From the NCBI GenBank assembly GCA_023078685.1, contig JALGAS010000008.1, positions 2,666,001 to 2,730,000 of the forward strand: DNA of 64,000 nucleotides, written 5' to 3'. The stretch is from Neopestalotiopsis rosae (lineage: Eukaryota > Ascomycota > Sordariomycetes > Amphisphaeriales > Sporocadaceae). The notes below the pieces were generated by a model. That model was given only the letters and a program-made list of their open reading frames with translations, had not been told where the DNA came from and ran no database searches. Shown piece after piece: positions 22,426-35,031 of the stretch (the first letter of the stretch is position 1; every line of letters begins with the position of its first letter). A program made the position numbers and the translations under genes.

Positions 22426-23670
22426 CTATGCACCAAACTGCTTGTCATAGTCCACCATGGTGAAGCGGTAGCGTACGTCATTCTTCTGCAGCCTCTGCAT
22501 GGTCTTGGCGAGGTTCTCGGCGCTGATGGGGACCGTCTCGACCCACGACTTGATGCCCTTGTCGGCCGACAGCTTGAGCATCTCGAGCATCTCGCGCCGG
22601 CTGCCGAGGTGGGACGAGCCGATGAGGACGCCGTTGGAGATGAGGTCCTGCGGTTTGATCTGGAGCGTCTCGTTCTCGGGCAGGCCGACCGAGATCCACT
22701 TGCCGTGGATGTCCAGGATGGACAGGTAGGCGCTCAGGTCGAACTCGTCGCCAAAGGCGTTGGCGGTTGAGACGATGAGATCAAAGGTCACTGTTTGGCA
22801 CCGCCCACCTGTGTCAGCTTATACTGTAAAGTATCATGAAGTAACAACAACATCGCGATTTTTTTCACGCGAAACTTACACTTGTGAGGCTCGTTCCAGT
22901 CCTTGTCGGCAGTGGCCAAGAAACCGTCGGCGCCCATCTTCATGGCGTCCTCCTCCTTGCTGTGTGTACGCGAAATGACCCACGTCTCGGCGCCGAGGGC
23001 CTTTGCGAACAACAGACCAAAGTGACCAAGCCCCCCCAACCCCACGATGGCAACCTTCTTGCCTGGCCCCGCGCCATTTCGGACCAGGGGACTGTACATT
23101 GTGATGCCGGCGCACATCATGGGCGCGGCAAGCTCACTTGGGATCGCATCCGGAATAGGGAACACCCTGGGAATTGTGTTAATTAACTCTGCTCGTCTCA
23201 TGGCCCATAGCCAACTGTGAAGGAATTATTTCTCACCAGTGCTCGTGGGTTCGCACGTGCGAGGAGTAGCCACCCTGGGTGACGATGCCAGTCTCGGGCC
23301 AGACGGCGCCGAAGGTGTCCATCTGCTTGGCGCAGTACGTCTCGTTGTCGTTCTTGCACTGGCGGCACTCGAGGCACGACCACGACTGGGCGCCGACGCC
23401 GACGCGCTGGCCGGCCTTGACCAGGGAGACCTTGGGGCCGACGCGCAGGGCCTTGCCGACGATCTCGTGGCCGACGGCCAGGGGGAAGTGCTGGTCGCCC
23501 CAGCCTCCGGTGACCGTGTGGACGTCGCTGCTGCAGACGCCGCACGCCTCGATCTTGATCTCTACATCATAGTCGCCAAAGGGCTTCACGTCAAACTCGT
23601 TCTTGTGGAACTCGGTCCAGGTGTCGGGCGACTTGACCTGGAAACCGGTATACTTGTCGTACTCAGGCAT
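22426..23670 (-). CDS. Zinc-dependent alcohol dehydrogenase, ADH6/cinnamyl-type
   Basis: Model: complement(join(22426..22790,22880..23166,23237..23670)), 361 aa, the usual length of this MDR subgroup. The catalytic zinc site is indicated by ACGVCSSDVH and GHE; the structural zinc site by SCLECRQCKNDNETYC (Cys-x2-Cys-x2-Cys-x7-Cys). The Rossmann motif is GLGGLGHFG in the second exon. Introns of 70 and 89 bp have GTGAGA and GTAAGT donors; the first splits the Trp codon of HEHW and the second a Leu codon. By similarity to ADH6/7 it probably reduces aldehydes with NADPH in the cytosol, with broad substrates (cinnamaldehydes, medium-chain aldehydes). It is tail to tail with the LtrA-like gene. Confidence 0.92.
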
Positions 23671-25245
23671 GATGGGAGGATTGATTGTAATTCGTGTGGT
23701 ATAAAAATTGGGTAGTTGTAATGCCAGACGAATACAAGGGAGGGAACAAGAATGAGGAAGAGACAAAAATATCGCAACAGCAGGGGAGGAAAAAAAGAAA
23801 GAGAAGTGACGTCCCGACTGCCCAAGTGATCGGTTTATCTTGGACGCGAGATGTCACCCCGCCTCCAGCTATTATTTACTTGGCCCATATTGTCGGGGTA
23901 GTAAATGCGGGATGATGGAGGGGCAATCCCAGGGGGGGTCAAATCTGTAGCTTGATTCAACTTATCTGTCACAATGGTAAATGTTGGAGATTTATCCGTT
24001 CAATCCAATGAGATGCGTCAATTCCATTGGCAAGTGACAAGATTCAGAACTATTACCATGTCTTTTGCCATAGGGACCCCACCATCGTGAGTTTGGAGGG
24101 TCTGGTAATTCATGCCGGTATTGGTCAGTTGTAAAGCAATGCTGGTCTAGAATAATCCGATGACGGGCATTAGGTCGCCGATAATTCCACCATTCAGAGG
24201 CTGAGCTGGTCTAGCTGAGTAAATGGGCACAATAGAGGCAGCGAGGCCTCAACTAGTTAGACACAGTATGGCGTGCACATTATGATTGAGGCTGCTGTCC
24301 AACTGTGTGGGGCTGTAGAGTATATGCACCGTTACTTTTAAGCAAAACTGGAAACGGATCAAAGATGGTCAAGTTGCAAGGTGGTGATGGTTACCTACCT
24401 ATACAGCCTTGGCAGTACGAGCAGTCCCCAATAGAGTATCGAGTTCGCAATGGATGAACGTTGCATGCCTATAGTTGGTGACGAAATACAGGCAGAACAC
24501 CTACATGGTCAATCACGATAAGACACAGAATCTTAAAGAATTTTGATCATGACGAGAATTAACCCTGATCTATATGCAAAGTATTCGTTTTGGTCAATGA
24601 CATGGCAATCTCACATCGCAACCCAACGCTGGACGGTATTTCGGCATCTTGCACGCGGATGAGGGCTAAGGTTTTGCAGAGCGGTACAGATTACCTAAAA
24701 GAACAGCACCTCGAGTCACATGTCGGATATGGTTGCAGCACATACGACCTCGAGCGATCATAATCAAGAAAGTCAGCCGCGTCACTGGCATGTGGTCATT
24801 TGCTGTGTATGCTATAGGATCAATATTATGGAAAGAGTATGTCCACCCAAACATTTTCGACAAGGTGCTTAAAGGGCTGCCTGGCGTGTCAACAGGGACC
24901 CAGCTCGAGTTTAATTGGCGACAGATTTAGTGTCGCATTTTAGCGGTGCCAGTACCTGCAGGACACCTACCGCTCAGCCTCCTTCGCGCTCAGGCTTTTT
25001 CCGCTATCAAGACTTTTGCCAACCCCTTGAGTCGGCAATGCCGTCTTTCATCAATTGAATCCTACGAAACCCATCTTGTATAGTCAAGATAATGCCCGTT
25101 GAGGCTGACCCGAAGACTAATACGTAGACACTCGTTCTCTTTCTGAGACACTACGCGATTGATCTCGGACAGATTGAACAAGCTGAAGGAGCAGCATGAG
25201 AGAAGCTCCGGCTGCCCCCTGTTGTATGCCCTAACCGCGGGCGCC
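23671..25245. other. Intergenic region, 1.6 kb, no gene seen
   Basis: Divergent promoter region between the alcohol dehydrogenase (minus) and the first Zn2Cys6 regulator (plus). No open frame above about 75 codons looks coding. Confidence 0.5.
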
Positions 25246-26706
25246 ATGAGCGAGAAAACCGACGATAGCAGTCCGGCCGCCAACACAACCAGGCCAAGGA
25301 AATCTCATCGAAAGTCGAGAAACGGATGTCGGTGAGTACTTGATTCATTGAAAGTAATCATGAACTTCTACTAATCTAAGCAACAGGAATTGTAAGCGGA
25401 GAAAGGTCAAGGTGAGCACTACGCGTCACATGATGTTCAGGCTACAAGTATCTGGAGGACTGATGAGCTACCTGTCAAGTGCGATGAGGTCAAGCCGGAA
25501 TGCACCAATTGCCTCCGCTTCGGCTTGCCTTGCGATTTCAAGGGCAGCGCGATTCACAACAGCAGCCAGGGGCATAATGCCATGAGCAGCCAGCAGACAA
25601 AGTCGCAAGACGCTGCAATACCCAGTCGGAGGCGGGGCCGTGGCCGGCCGAGGAGAGATTGGTTGCAGGAGTTTCAAGCCACAAATTCTCTACCGGCAGC
25701 GCCAAAGACCGAGAAGAAGGAGGCCATACACGATCCCTACACGCTCAACACTGCCAACATTGAGCTCATGCTTCACTTTACGGCATTCACGGCTGGCTCT
25801 CTGTCTGGCACCATGTCGCGCAAGGACAAGATTACAAATTTCTGGGCTTTTAATGTGCCGAAAATCGGCATCTCACACCATTTCGTTCTCAACCTAGTCT
25901 TTGCCGTGTCGGCATACCATCTAGCTCATACGGAGGCTTCCGATAATGCGCAGCGTCTGGACTATACACAGCAGGCCGAGTATCACTTTGAGCATGGTCT
26001 AGCGGCGTTCACGCAGGCTCTGGCGGGTGCGAATGAGTCCAATTGTGGTGCGCTCGATGTTTCCGCCACCATGGTCTGCTACTGCACCTTTGCCGCGGGT
26101 CCCAAAGGGCCAAACGATTTACTGATTTGCAGAGTTGAGGACCAGATCGCGCACAATTGGTGGCCCGTGATTAAGGGTCTTCGCCTTATTCGAGAAATCT
26201 TTGACGCAGACGTTCTCTTCTCGGGGCTCATGGCGCCCCTCGGGCCATCGGATAGCCCGCAAATCCCAGATTCCCGCGCGCAATGCCTCCGAGAGAACTT
26301 TCCCCGCATCGATTGGGAAGATCAAATAAAAAGTCTGGGTGACATGATAAAATCCAGCTCCAGCATTCACCGGGACACATATTTGACAGAGTACGACATT
26401 CTTGCCGCCATTTACGAAGGTACCTATGGCGATGAAAATGGACAATACCTTGGACTTGGTCACAATCGCATGGTCTTTGCGTGGATGTATCGCCTGGATG
26501 ACGCCTTTGTCGATCGCGTCCGCGAGAAAGATCCTATCCCACTGGTGCTCCTTGCCTATTTTGCCCAGCTCCTCACGACTTTGAAAAAGTGTTGGTTCAT
26601 GGATGGCTGGGCTGAACATTTGCTGGAAAACACCAGCAGAATGCTCGACGAGGAGCACAGGAAATGGGTAGAATGGCCACGGATACAATGCGGCCTCCCG
26701 CCATAA
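25246..26706 (+). CDS. Zn2Cys6 fungal transcription factor (first)
   Basis: Model: join(25246..25331,25387..25411,25480..26706), 445 aa. The binuclear zinc cluster is complete and perfectly spaced: Cys28-x2-Cys31-x6-Cys38-x6-Cys45-x2-Cys48-x6-Cys55. It is encoded on three exons, with the basic stretch NCKRRKVK on a 25-nt middle exon. A GRGRPRRD segment after the cluster resembles an AT-hook. The remainder is helical and fits the middle/C-terminal region of fungal-specific regulators. It acts in the nucleus as a DNA-binding regulator; targets are unknown. Its stop lies 295 bp from the stop of the RTA1-like gene, which faces it tail to tail. Control of nearby genes is a guess from position. Confidence 0.88.
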
Positions 26707-27001
26707 AAATTGGAACAACTTATTGTTGAAACAGTCCTCGATGCAAAGAATTCAACTAACGGACTTGTCGTACTTGTCAGTCTGGTACCCTCGAATGTTC
26801 AGGCTCCAACTAGATGGCCAAGGCGGCGAACTTGTCTGTGCTGACTGGCTTGAGCGAGTTGGGCGGCTGTGGTTGCATCTTGCGCGCTTGTCAAAAGTGA
26901 CAATTCCGGTATACTACTCTCAACGAGATTCTTCCTACTTCGTCTATTAACTCAATGATAGGCATATATAAAACACACGGATGCGCTCGAGGTTTGCCTC
27001 T

Positions 27002-27946
27002 TCAAGCTCGCGAATCTAGCGGTACATGTTCTCCGTTGGTCCACATATCATCCTTCTTCAGCCGTCTAGCATCCCGAATCAATCTTCCGGGGTGGACAAT
27101 TAGGTATATCATCATGACCGACCACATGATGGCAGCATCAAAAAGGTAGATGAAAATTTCGTGCGAAATGACAAAACCTCCATCTCCTTGTAAATACTCG
27201 ATTGCGCGAACCACACTTCGAACAATAGTCAATACAATGACCAACTCGGCCATCCAAAAGTGAATCTCCCAGTTCACCGAGGTAATGGCCAGCACCACGC
27301 TTGTCGGATTCTTCTTGATTCCTCGATGCACGATCAGGCATTGGACAATGAAAAAGGCCAGCGCAGAGAACTGAGTGATGAGGCCGGCCAGAATAATCTT
27401 GCGACTCAAGGCAATGGCACTCTCGCTACCCGAAGCCGGCAGAATGGAGCCAATCAATTGAGTGACGACAGCACCGATATCGATCAAGACGTAGAGCTTG
27501 GTGAGCCAGCGAGGGCTGATCAAGGTGAACTCGCGTGCGTCGAGGGCTAATATGATGCGGCCGGTGCTCATGTAGATGGTGGCTGCGAGCATTGGCGCCG
27601 CCGCGAGGATGAGGAGATTCTGCATGATGAACGGCCCAACTTTTGCGGGCTCCTCCGAAGCCAGAAAGCGACCATAATATCCAAACACCTCGGCTGCGTG
27701 AAAGTGTTAGATATTCCGTCGTTTTCCAATTGATATAGTCTATCGAATCTAAAACTTACCAATACCTCCGAGAAGAAACGGTATAAAGTACCAAGCCCGT
27801 AGTCTGAAAAAGTAGACGACGTGTCCGAGCGTGGCCAGTGCAAACAAGGCCATGAAGGAGAGCGCTGCCGGTTTATTTGGGCGATACTCGTAAAAGACAA
27901 TCATGGTGCCATTGACCACGGGTCCAAAGGGGCCGTCGTCGCTCAT
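27002..27946 (-). CDS. RTA1-like multi-pass membrane protein
   Basis: Model: complement(join(27002..27693,27760..27946)), 292 aa. The 66-bp intron (GTAAGT donor, GCAG acceptor) splits an Ala codon and joins LLGGI to AEVFGYYGRF, a characteristic RTA1-family block. About seven hydrophobic segments are spread along the chain, and the short hydrophilic C-terminus contains LIVHPGRLI, also typical. Yeast relatives (RTA1, RSB1, RTM1) are plasma-membrane proteins linked to lipid translocation and resistance to toxic compounds. A role in export or stress resistance is therefore likely; the substrate is unknown. It is divergent from the second Zn2Cys6 gene. Confidence 0.9.
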
Positions 27947-29250
27947 GCTGGCGGTTTTGCGTCTTGTTTCTAGAGCTGTGGGCGGCTATTTTTACTACCA
28001 GTATTGTAGGGGAGATAACAGTTGGCGAGCTTGCATATACAGATTGAGTACTGCAACGAGAAATTGGTATAAATGAAACGAGCTCAAGATGAATGGAAAA
28101 AGCGACAGCATCTTGTTGTATTTTATAAAGGTTTATTAAATATCGTTCATTCAAGCAGTCTTTTCGTTGAGCACTGCCTCGATCTTCTGTATCAAATTTG
28201 ACTTACAACACAAACGTGAAGCCGTTGGTACTGTGGAGACAAAAGACGATTAGAGCAGGTATTTTTCGGATTCTGCCAATGCGAAAAAGAAGAAAAAGGG
28301 TATTCAACCAATCGCCAGTCTTGCCGTCAGGTCCACAATGGCTCAATTCTCACCCTCCAATGCACAATGGGGACCTGGCTAGTCGTTAGGCAGGCACATT
28401 TTTCTCAAAGGTGTTGCCGAAATTCATCTCATAGTGCAGATTTCTCGCAAATCTCCTGTCTTTAGATAGTGTTTTGGCGTCAATCTTGATATAAAAAACG
28501 TGCTTTTCGTGTTTATTTTCGGATAGCCTTATTTTTCGGCGCGGGTCCTTATGGACAATTGCCGGGCCCATCTGGTAAACAGATGCCTAGCGATCAAGTC
28601 CAAGACGGGAAATCACTTCGGTGTGGTCGTCGTATTGCTGGTATCAAAAATGCGTATTCGTCAGTGGCTTGCCTAGCTGTATAGACACGTAGAGCGATGA
28701 AGGCAAGGAATCGAGACGGGAAGGTCGTCATTGTACTTTCAGGCTTCTGGGAATCATCTGGTTCATGAAAGCTTTCCAACATCAGACTCTACCATCGGGA
28801 TATTTCCCTATGGCCCTGTGACTGTTTGCAAATTTACATCTGTTTAACGAATATGCTAGAGAATTGGCCTGAACATCAAATCCAGAGAGTGTCGCTGGCT
28901 ATTATGAGCACAGGCCTTACCTAAAAGTTCAGTACAATCAGTCTTGGTTACTCAGGGGGAACTTTTAACTCCTACGTACTAGATGGATAGGTAGGTAGGT
29001 ACCTACCAGACCTAGAAATACAGCGCACGTCTGAGGCAGCTTGCGCCCGAAGATTACCCTATCCACTCGACCATTAGCGCGGCCTACCACCCCCTAAGCT
29101 GCAGCCACGACTATTCGACCCTGATTCTTGGCTGAAGAGTCTTGGCCGGGGGTTACTGACGATCTTATCGATGTGTGAAACCGAGACCAAGGCTACTTGA
29201 TCTATATTACGGCTCCCACTGACTGGATCATAATTCGCGGTACTGGCTTC
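27947..29250. other. Intergenic region, 1.3 kb, no gene seen
   Basis: Shared upstream DNA of the RTA1-like gene (minus) and the second Zn2Cys6 regulator (plus). It contains a short TAGG microsatellite at about 28988-29008 that forms a palindrome (GGTAGGTACCTACC). No coding-like frame. Confidence 0.5.
28988..29008. repeat. TAGG microsatellite with palindrome
   Basis: Three to four TAGG units end in the perfect palindrome GGTAGGTACCTACC. It lies about 245 bp upstream of the second Zn2Cys6 gene. It could form a small hairpin or be a binding site for a dimer; neither is shown. Confidence 0.7.
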
Positions 29251-31481
29251 ATGGCCCAATTACTAGAAAACTCCGTTACCGGCCCAGCCAGTGGCCCAGC
29301 TTGCCAAGTAGGTCGACCGTCATGGGTCAGTACCACCTACCTCTGCGCACTCGATTAACAGTTACAAAAGGATTGCAGGGAAAGACATTTGAAATGTACG
29401 TTGGCTTTTCCCCACCGAGGAACCAGCAATGGATGTCTGCCTAGGTATTGATGGGCTTACATGACCTTATGCAGGTGATAAACAGCATCCTTCTTGCCGG
29501 CGTTGCGTCGGTAACAGTCGGGTCTGCACTTACATCAGCACGTCGACGCAAATCATTGTCAAGCAAGAGAAAACGTACGTAGCTATTCTTACCTGCATGA
29601 GAACTCTCAAAGTAATTGATTTCAAATACTAGACTGAAATTCCCAGACAAACAACATTGGCTGCCGATTCAGCTACCTTGTGAGTGAAGGCAGACAGCAT
29701 CGGCAGACGCCCGAAATATCTAATACTGTACAGTAAGGCTCATAGACGAGACTGCATCCGTCACCGACGAGTATCATGTGATCATTCCCGATATTCCCAA
29801 TCACGACCATAACGAAATATTCCAGGCCAACGACACCTCGGTCGTTGCAACTGTAGACTCATTTACTCAACCAACTCCCGAAGAACCTTGGAACCGAGAT
29901 GAACGGCTTCAAGATCATAGCATATCCCTTGATGGTGAGCACCTATCATGGACGTCAATGGTATCGGTTTCAGTTGCTGATCTACAAGCAGATGACTCAG
30001 TCGTTGATAGAAGCTCATATATGTCTCTTGGAACGATAATTGAGCCAGTATCACCAGAACCATTGAATGTTTCGGATTCCCTCAGAACCCACGCTCAGCA
30101 GACGACAAGAACGGCTGGTCCTGGTGGAGTTGCCGCGAGCATTCCGACGTTGAATGAGCAAGAAGCGTTTTACATTGAGCATTTCGTGAAACACGTCGCG
30201 CCCTGGGTCAGTCGCTCTAGACGGGGAAGGCTTGTGGTCATGTAGGACTGACCGATTTCTCACAGATCGATATCGACGATGCACTCTGCCTCTTTGCCCA
30301 CGAAGTCCCGCGTCGCGCCATGACGGACGTGGCCCTCTTAATGGCGGTGCTCGCTGTAGCTTCCAAGCACCTGAGCGCGATTGTATCCTTGGATGCTTCC
30401 ATTTCCGACTCTTACTATCAACGGAGCATCGAAGCGCTGACTCCGACTTTGCGGCTTCCCGGAATCTCAAATAACGATAACATCATGGCAACAACAGTTT
30501 TGCTTCGGTTCTGGGAAGAGTTTGGAGGTAAGCTATGCCCTGTTGTCTACCTGCTTGATATATGTGCTCATGAGTCCTTTTCTTTTCACAGAACCACTTA
30601 CCGGTCTCGACACTAGCTTTCACTTGTTTGGAGCCAAGGTCCTGATTGACGCTTCAGCGGATTTGCAGCAAGTGTCCCCATTACAAATCGCAGCGCAGTG
30701 GTTGGGATTGCGACAAGAAGTTCGCATCGCATTTCTCACCAACCGAGCCGTGTCCTTGGATCTGCATCGCTTCGAAAAGTTCTTACACGAATCGTCGTCC
30801 CTCAGTCCTGACAGAGATTGGTCATATCGCATGTTTCTTATTCTGGCACGAACATTGAATTGGTGCTTTACCACCAACCACGATCGCCAAGTTACGGAAT
30901 ACGATGACCTCGTGCAACAGTGTTCGACGTGGATGCTCGAGAGTCCAGTATCCTTCCAGCCCATCTTTAAATCTGATCCAACCGAGGGCCATCCGTGGCC
31001 CAAGTTGAGATATTTAAATGCCTCTGTTGGTATGAATATATTGACGACAGTTCAAAGACCCAAGCTTGTGCAAAGCTGACATATCGTCTTAGTGTTCGGA
31101 CTCCAGCACTGGTATCTGACCAAGATTATTCTACTCTCATACAATCCACGAGCCGTCCTATTCGGTCCGCAACGCCAAGAATACATGTCTCAAGTCAATG
31201 TTAGTTGCAATAATCCTTTTTTCCATGCAACCTCCTTTATTGAATCACACATGCAGGCTGAGATAACCACCGCGTTGCGCTATATTTGTTCAATAGGACA
31301 TTCCAACCAGCAGTTTCACAACGCCACCGTCATTGCTAGCCTGGCGCTGTCAATGTGTGGAGAGCGCTTCCAGAGCAGACAGGAGCGAGATGCGGCAGAA
31401 GACATTTTGGAAATCGCACGGGTCGTATACGGCGTACCGACAGTGGCGACGATCGAACAACTTCGTGGACAGTGGCTATAA
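29251..31481 (+). CDS. Zn2Cys6 fungal transcription factor (second), nine exons
   Basis: Model: join(29251..29307,29371..29395,29475..29574,29633..29679,29734..30206,30266..30527,30592..31029,31093..31199,31257..31481), 577 aa, all phases consistent. The zinc cluster assembles only after splicing: Cys18-x2-Cys21-x6-Cys28-x6-Cys35-x2-Cys38-x6-Cys45. Its basic core CRERHLK lies on a 25-nt exon. The segment EHFVKHVAPW and the following IDIDDALCLFAHEVPRRAM, joined across an intron, are typical of the ARCA/fungal-specific regulator family. It is a nuclear DNA-binding protein of unknown target. The last intron (31200-31256, 57 bp) is in frame and stop-free, so an isoform retaining it would also be readable. 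Confidence 0.85.
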
Positions 31482-32263
31482 ACGAGGACCGTCGAATATA
31501 AACGGACTTTGCCGTATTTTTCACTCGTATATGCTGTCCTCTTAGTATGAGCGAGGTGTGAAAGGATGAACACTAGCGCAAGTAGAAAGCTTTCAATGAT
31601 AGAATGTGAGTCAAAAGCGCATCGTCGCCATAATGTTGCCTGCATTAAATCTACGAATAATTATAGTGCTGGTCGAATTGACAAGCTTCTCGCACAGGAG
31701 ATATCGTTTGAGCCAAGGTCTGAGATATCGTCCACCGAGAAAAACCGCGGCTCGCTTGTGAGTCGTGACGCCATGTCGAATGATGGCGGACCGTGCCGGT
31801 GCCACCTATCGTCTTCGTAAGTACTAGCTGAATACGTCGGCACTCTTTCAGGGGTAGAGGAGAGCAATTCAGCAATAGACCATGTCTTGCTTTCGCATGA
31901 AACGTCAAAAGAAGTCCACGTCAATGATACTTAAAAGTAGCTGGCCTCCCCTGGCCCACCTCTATGAGAGTTGACCGCCGCTTGCTTCGCACTATAGACT
32001 CGGCCCCACTTGCTCTTCCCAAACGAAGACCCAAAGACCATCGTTGAGAACGCAGACAGCAAGTGGGCCCGACAGTCCAATCATCTTTCACCGTTCTTTT
32101 GCTCGATGTTATAGTCGAGCCCCCTTCAGACTCTATATAACATTGATGTTCATGTCCTGATATGAATGAAAGAAAGGACATCTTCCATCTCATACTCAAT
32201 ACAACTCATCGCACCTTTGTTCTCAAAACTATCCCAATCTACCTTTTCCCCCAGGAAAGCATC
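31482..32263. other. Intergenic region, 0.8 kb, no gene seen
   Basis: Downstream DNA of the second Zn2Cys6 gene and promoter of the next SDR. Overlapping short frames on both strands do not look coding. Confidence 0.5.
32134..32140 (+). promoter_or_regulatory. TATA box of the sorbose-reductase-like SDR
   Basis: TATATAA stands 124 bp ahead of the chosen ATG at 32264. Transcription would be expected to begin near 32165, which argues against the in-frame ATG at 32162 as the start. Confidence 0.5.
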
Positions 32264-33230
<967 letters not shown>

Positions 33231-34092
33231 GATCTTGCAACTTTGAGAAGACGATTGGATCGCGCAAAAGAAGCCAGTTCTATTAGGCTTTGATGGTCCG
33301 AGCATAGCCCCCTGCTGTTGCGATGAATTAAATGGCAGAGAACAGTCCATCCCTTGAAGGATGAAAACCTTAAAATAAAAATAATGTAAATATGGAAGAA
33401 CACGCATCATCTTTGGATGTCTCCGAATTGTGATGTGATTTCCATGATCCGAGGTGGACTGTTCGCCTTCATCATGAACGGCAGAATTGATATGCATGGA
33501 TGTGTCAGTGGGATTGTTCCCTACTTCAGTCGATTTGGACGGGAACACCAATAATCAGCAACATCTCAATCTTTAGGTACGAGACATGCAAGGATCGCCA
33601 TCGGCCCGATGCCGCTGTTGGTTGCGTGCAGGTCATTATGGGGAAGTCCCACAGTGCGGATGCTACTTTAGCAACGGAGGTATGCACGTTGATACTCGGT
33701 TTTTGGGCTGATCTCCTTGCTACAGCCGTGAGGTAGAACAGTGGATTGAAGAAATTCGAACCTTTATATGGTTGATATCTCACTCCAACTATCAGATAGT
33801 GTGTGGGCCGATAACACCTCGATCATCTTCGATGTTCAGGATTCTGTGGGCTGTGTCCAAGAATGGATCGTCGCAGTGACATTGCCAACATGAAAGGGTC
33901 CCACGTTATGGTCCCTTGCATCTCACATTTTCCCAACATAACTTTTGACAATCCGTCTTGGTGACTGGACTGATAATTCTTACAATCGACCCTTTTCTAC
34001 ATCCGCAATCACAACCCGTATTTCTTCCGTCTCCATTAATCTACACTTTTATGCATTCTTGAAGCAGTATTGCCACCCAAGAATTGAAGAAA
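33231..34092. other. Intergenic region, 0.86 kb, no gene seen
   Basis: Between the SDR and the alpha/beta hydrolase, both on the plus strand. CT-rich DNA precedes the hydrolase ATG. No coding-like frame. Confidence 0.5.
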
Positions 34093-35031
34093 ATGTCCAA
34101 CAAACCAGAGATCGTCATCGTGCCCGGCGCCTTCGGCACCCCAGCCGGCTTTGACAAACTGGCCAAGCACCTGCACGCCGCCGGCCTCACGACGCATGGC
34201 GCCGCCTATCTCAGCTGCAACCCAACGTCGAGGGGAGAAGACCCGGCGGCGGCGAGCAGCGCCAATGACATTGCCTTTGTCCGCGATCAGATCCTGCTCC
34301 CGCTCCTCGAAGATGCCGGCAAGGACGTCGTGGTCCTGACACACTCGTACGGCGGTGTCGTGGGCGGCGCGGCGGCGCGAGGTCTCGACCGACAGAGCCG
34401 GGCGGCTGCCGGTCTCCGGGGAGGCGTCGTGGGTCTCATTTATGTCGTTGGAAATATCACGCTGGAGAATGAGTCGCTGTTTGAGGCGGTTGGTGGGGCT
34501 TATCCGCCATTCATCCAGATCGACAAGGTCAGTTGACAGTCGATTTCCTCCCCAAAAGTTTAAAAAAAAGAAAACCTTCGGTGTGCGAAAACGAGGGCAG
34601 ATTGGAAAAATTTTATATTTTGAGCCATGCTTCAATCGTCACAAATTCGGAGCGCCACTAACGAGATAGCTTTATAGCCGAGTAAAGGTCTTGCCGTGAT
34701 AGAACCGGCCATGGATGTATTGTACAACGACCTAGACCCCAGTCTGGAGCCCGAGTTGGCCCCGAAGATGCAGCCTCACGCCCTGCACGCCTTTGAGAGC
34801 AAGCCGTCTGCGCCCGCGTGGGCCGACGCCGCCTTTGACGGTCGCAGGGCCTATATCCGCACCTTGGACGACAACTGCAACCCCTACTTTCTCCAGAACA
34901 TATGGCTGGAAAAGTCCAAGGTGGAGTGGGACGTTGTGGATTTCAAGTCGGGGCACATGCCGTTCGAGAGCCGCCCAGAGGCTCTGGCTGAGGAAATCGT
35001 CAAGTTTGTCGACAAGTTTGGGACTCTATAA
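34093..35031 (+). CDS. Alpha/beta hydrolase
   Basis: Model: join(34093..34527,34678..35031), 262 aa. The 150-bp intron is phase 0 (GTCAGT donor, TTTATAG acceptor). The nucleophile elbow is THSYGG with Ser85. The likely catalytic His is in FKSGHMPFESRPE near the C-terminus, preceded by a plausible acid in EWDVVDF. VIVPGAFGTPAGF near the N-terminus provides the oxyanion-hole region. The overall pattern (short lid, SGHMPF ending) is that of small esterases of the salicylate/methyl-ester hydrolase-like group. It has no signal peptide, so a cytosolic esterase acting on small esters is the best guess. Confidence 0.88.
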
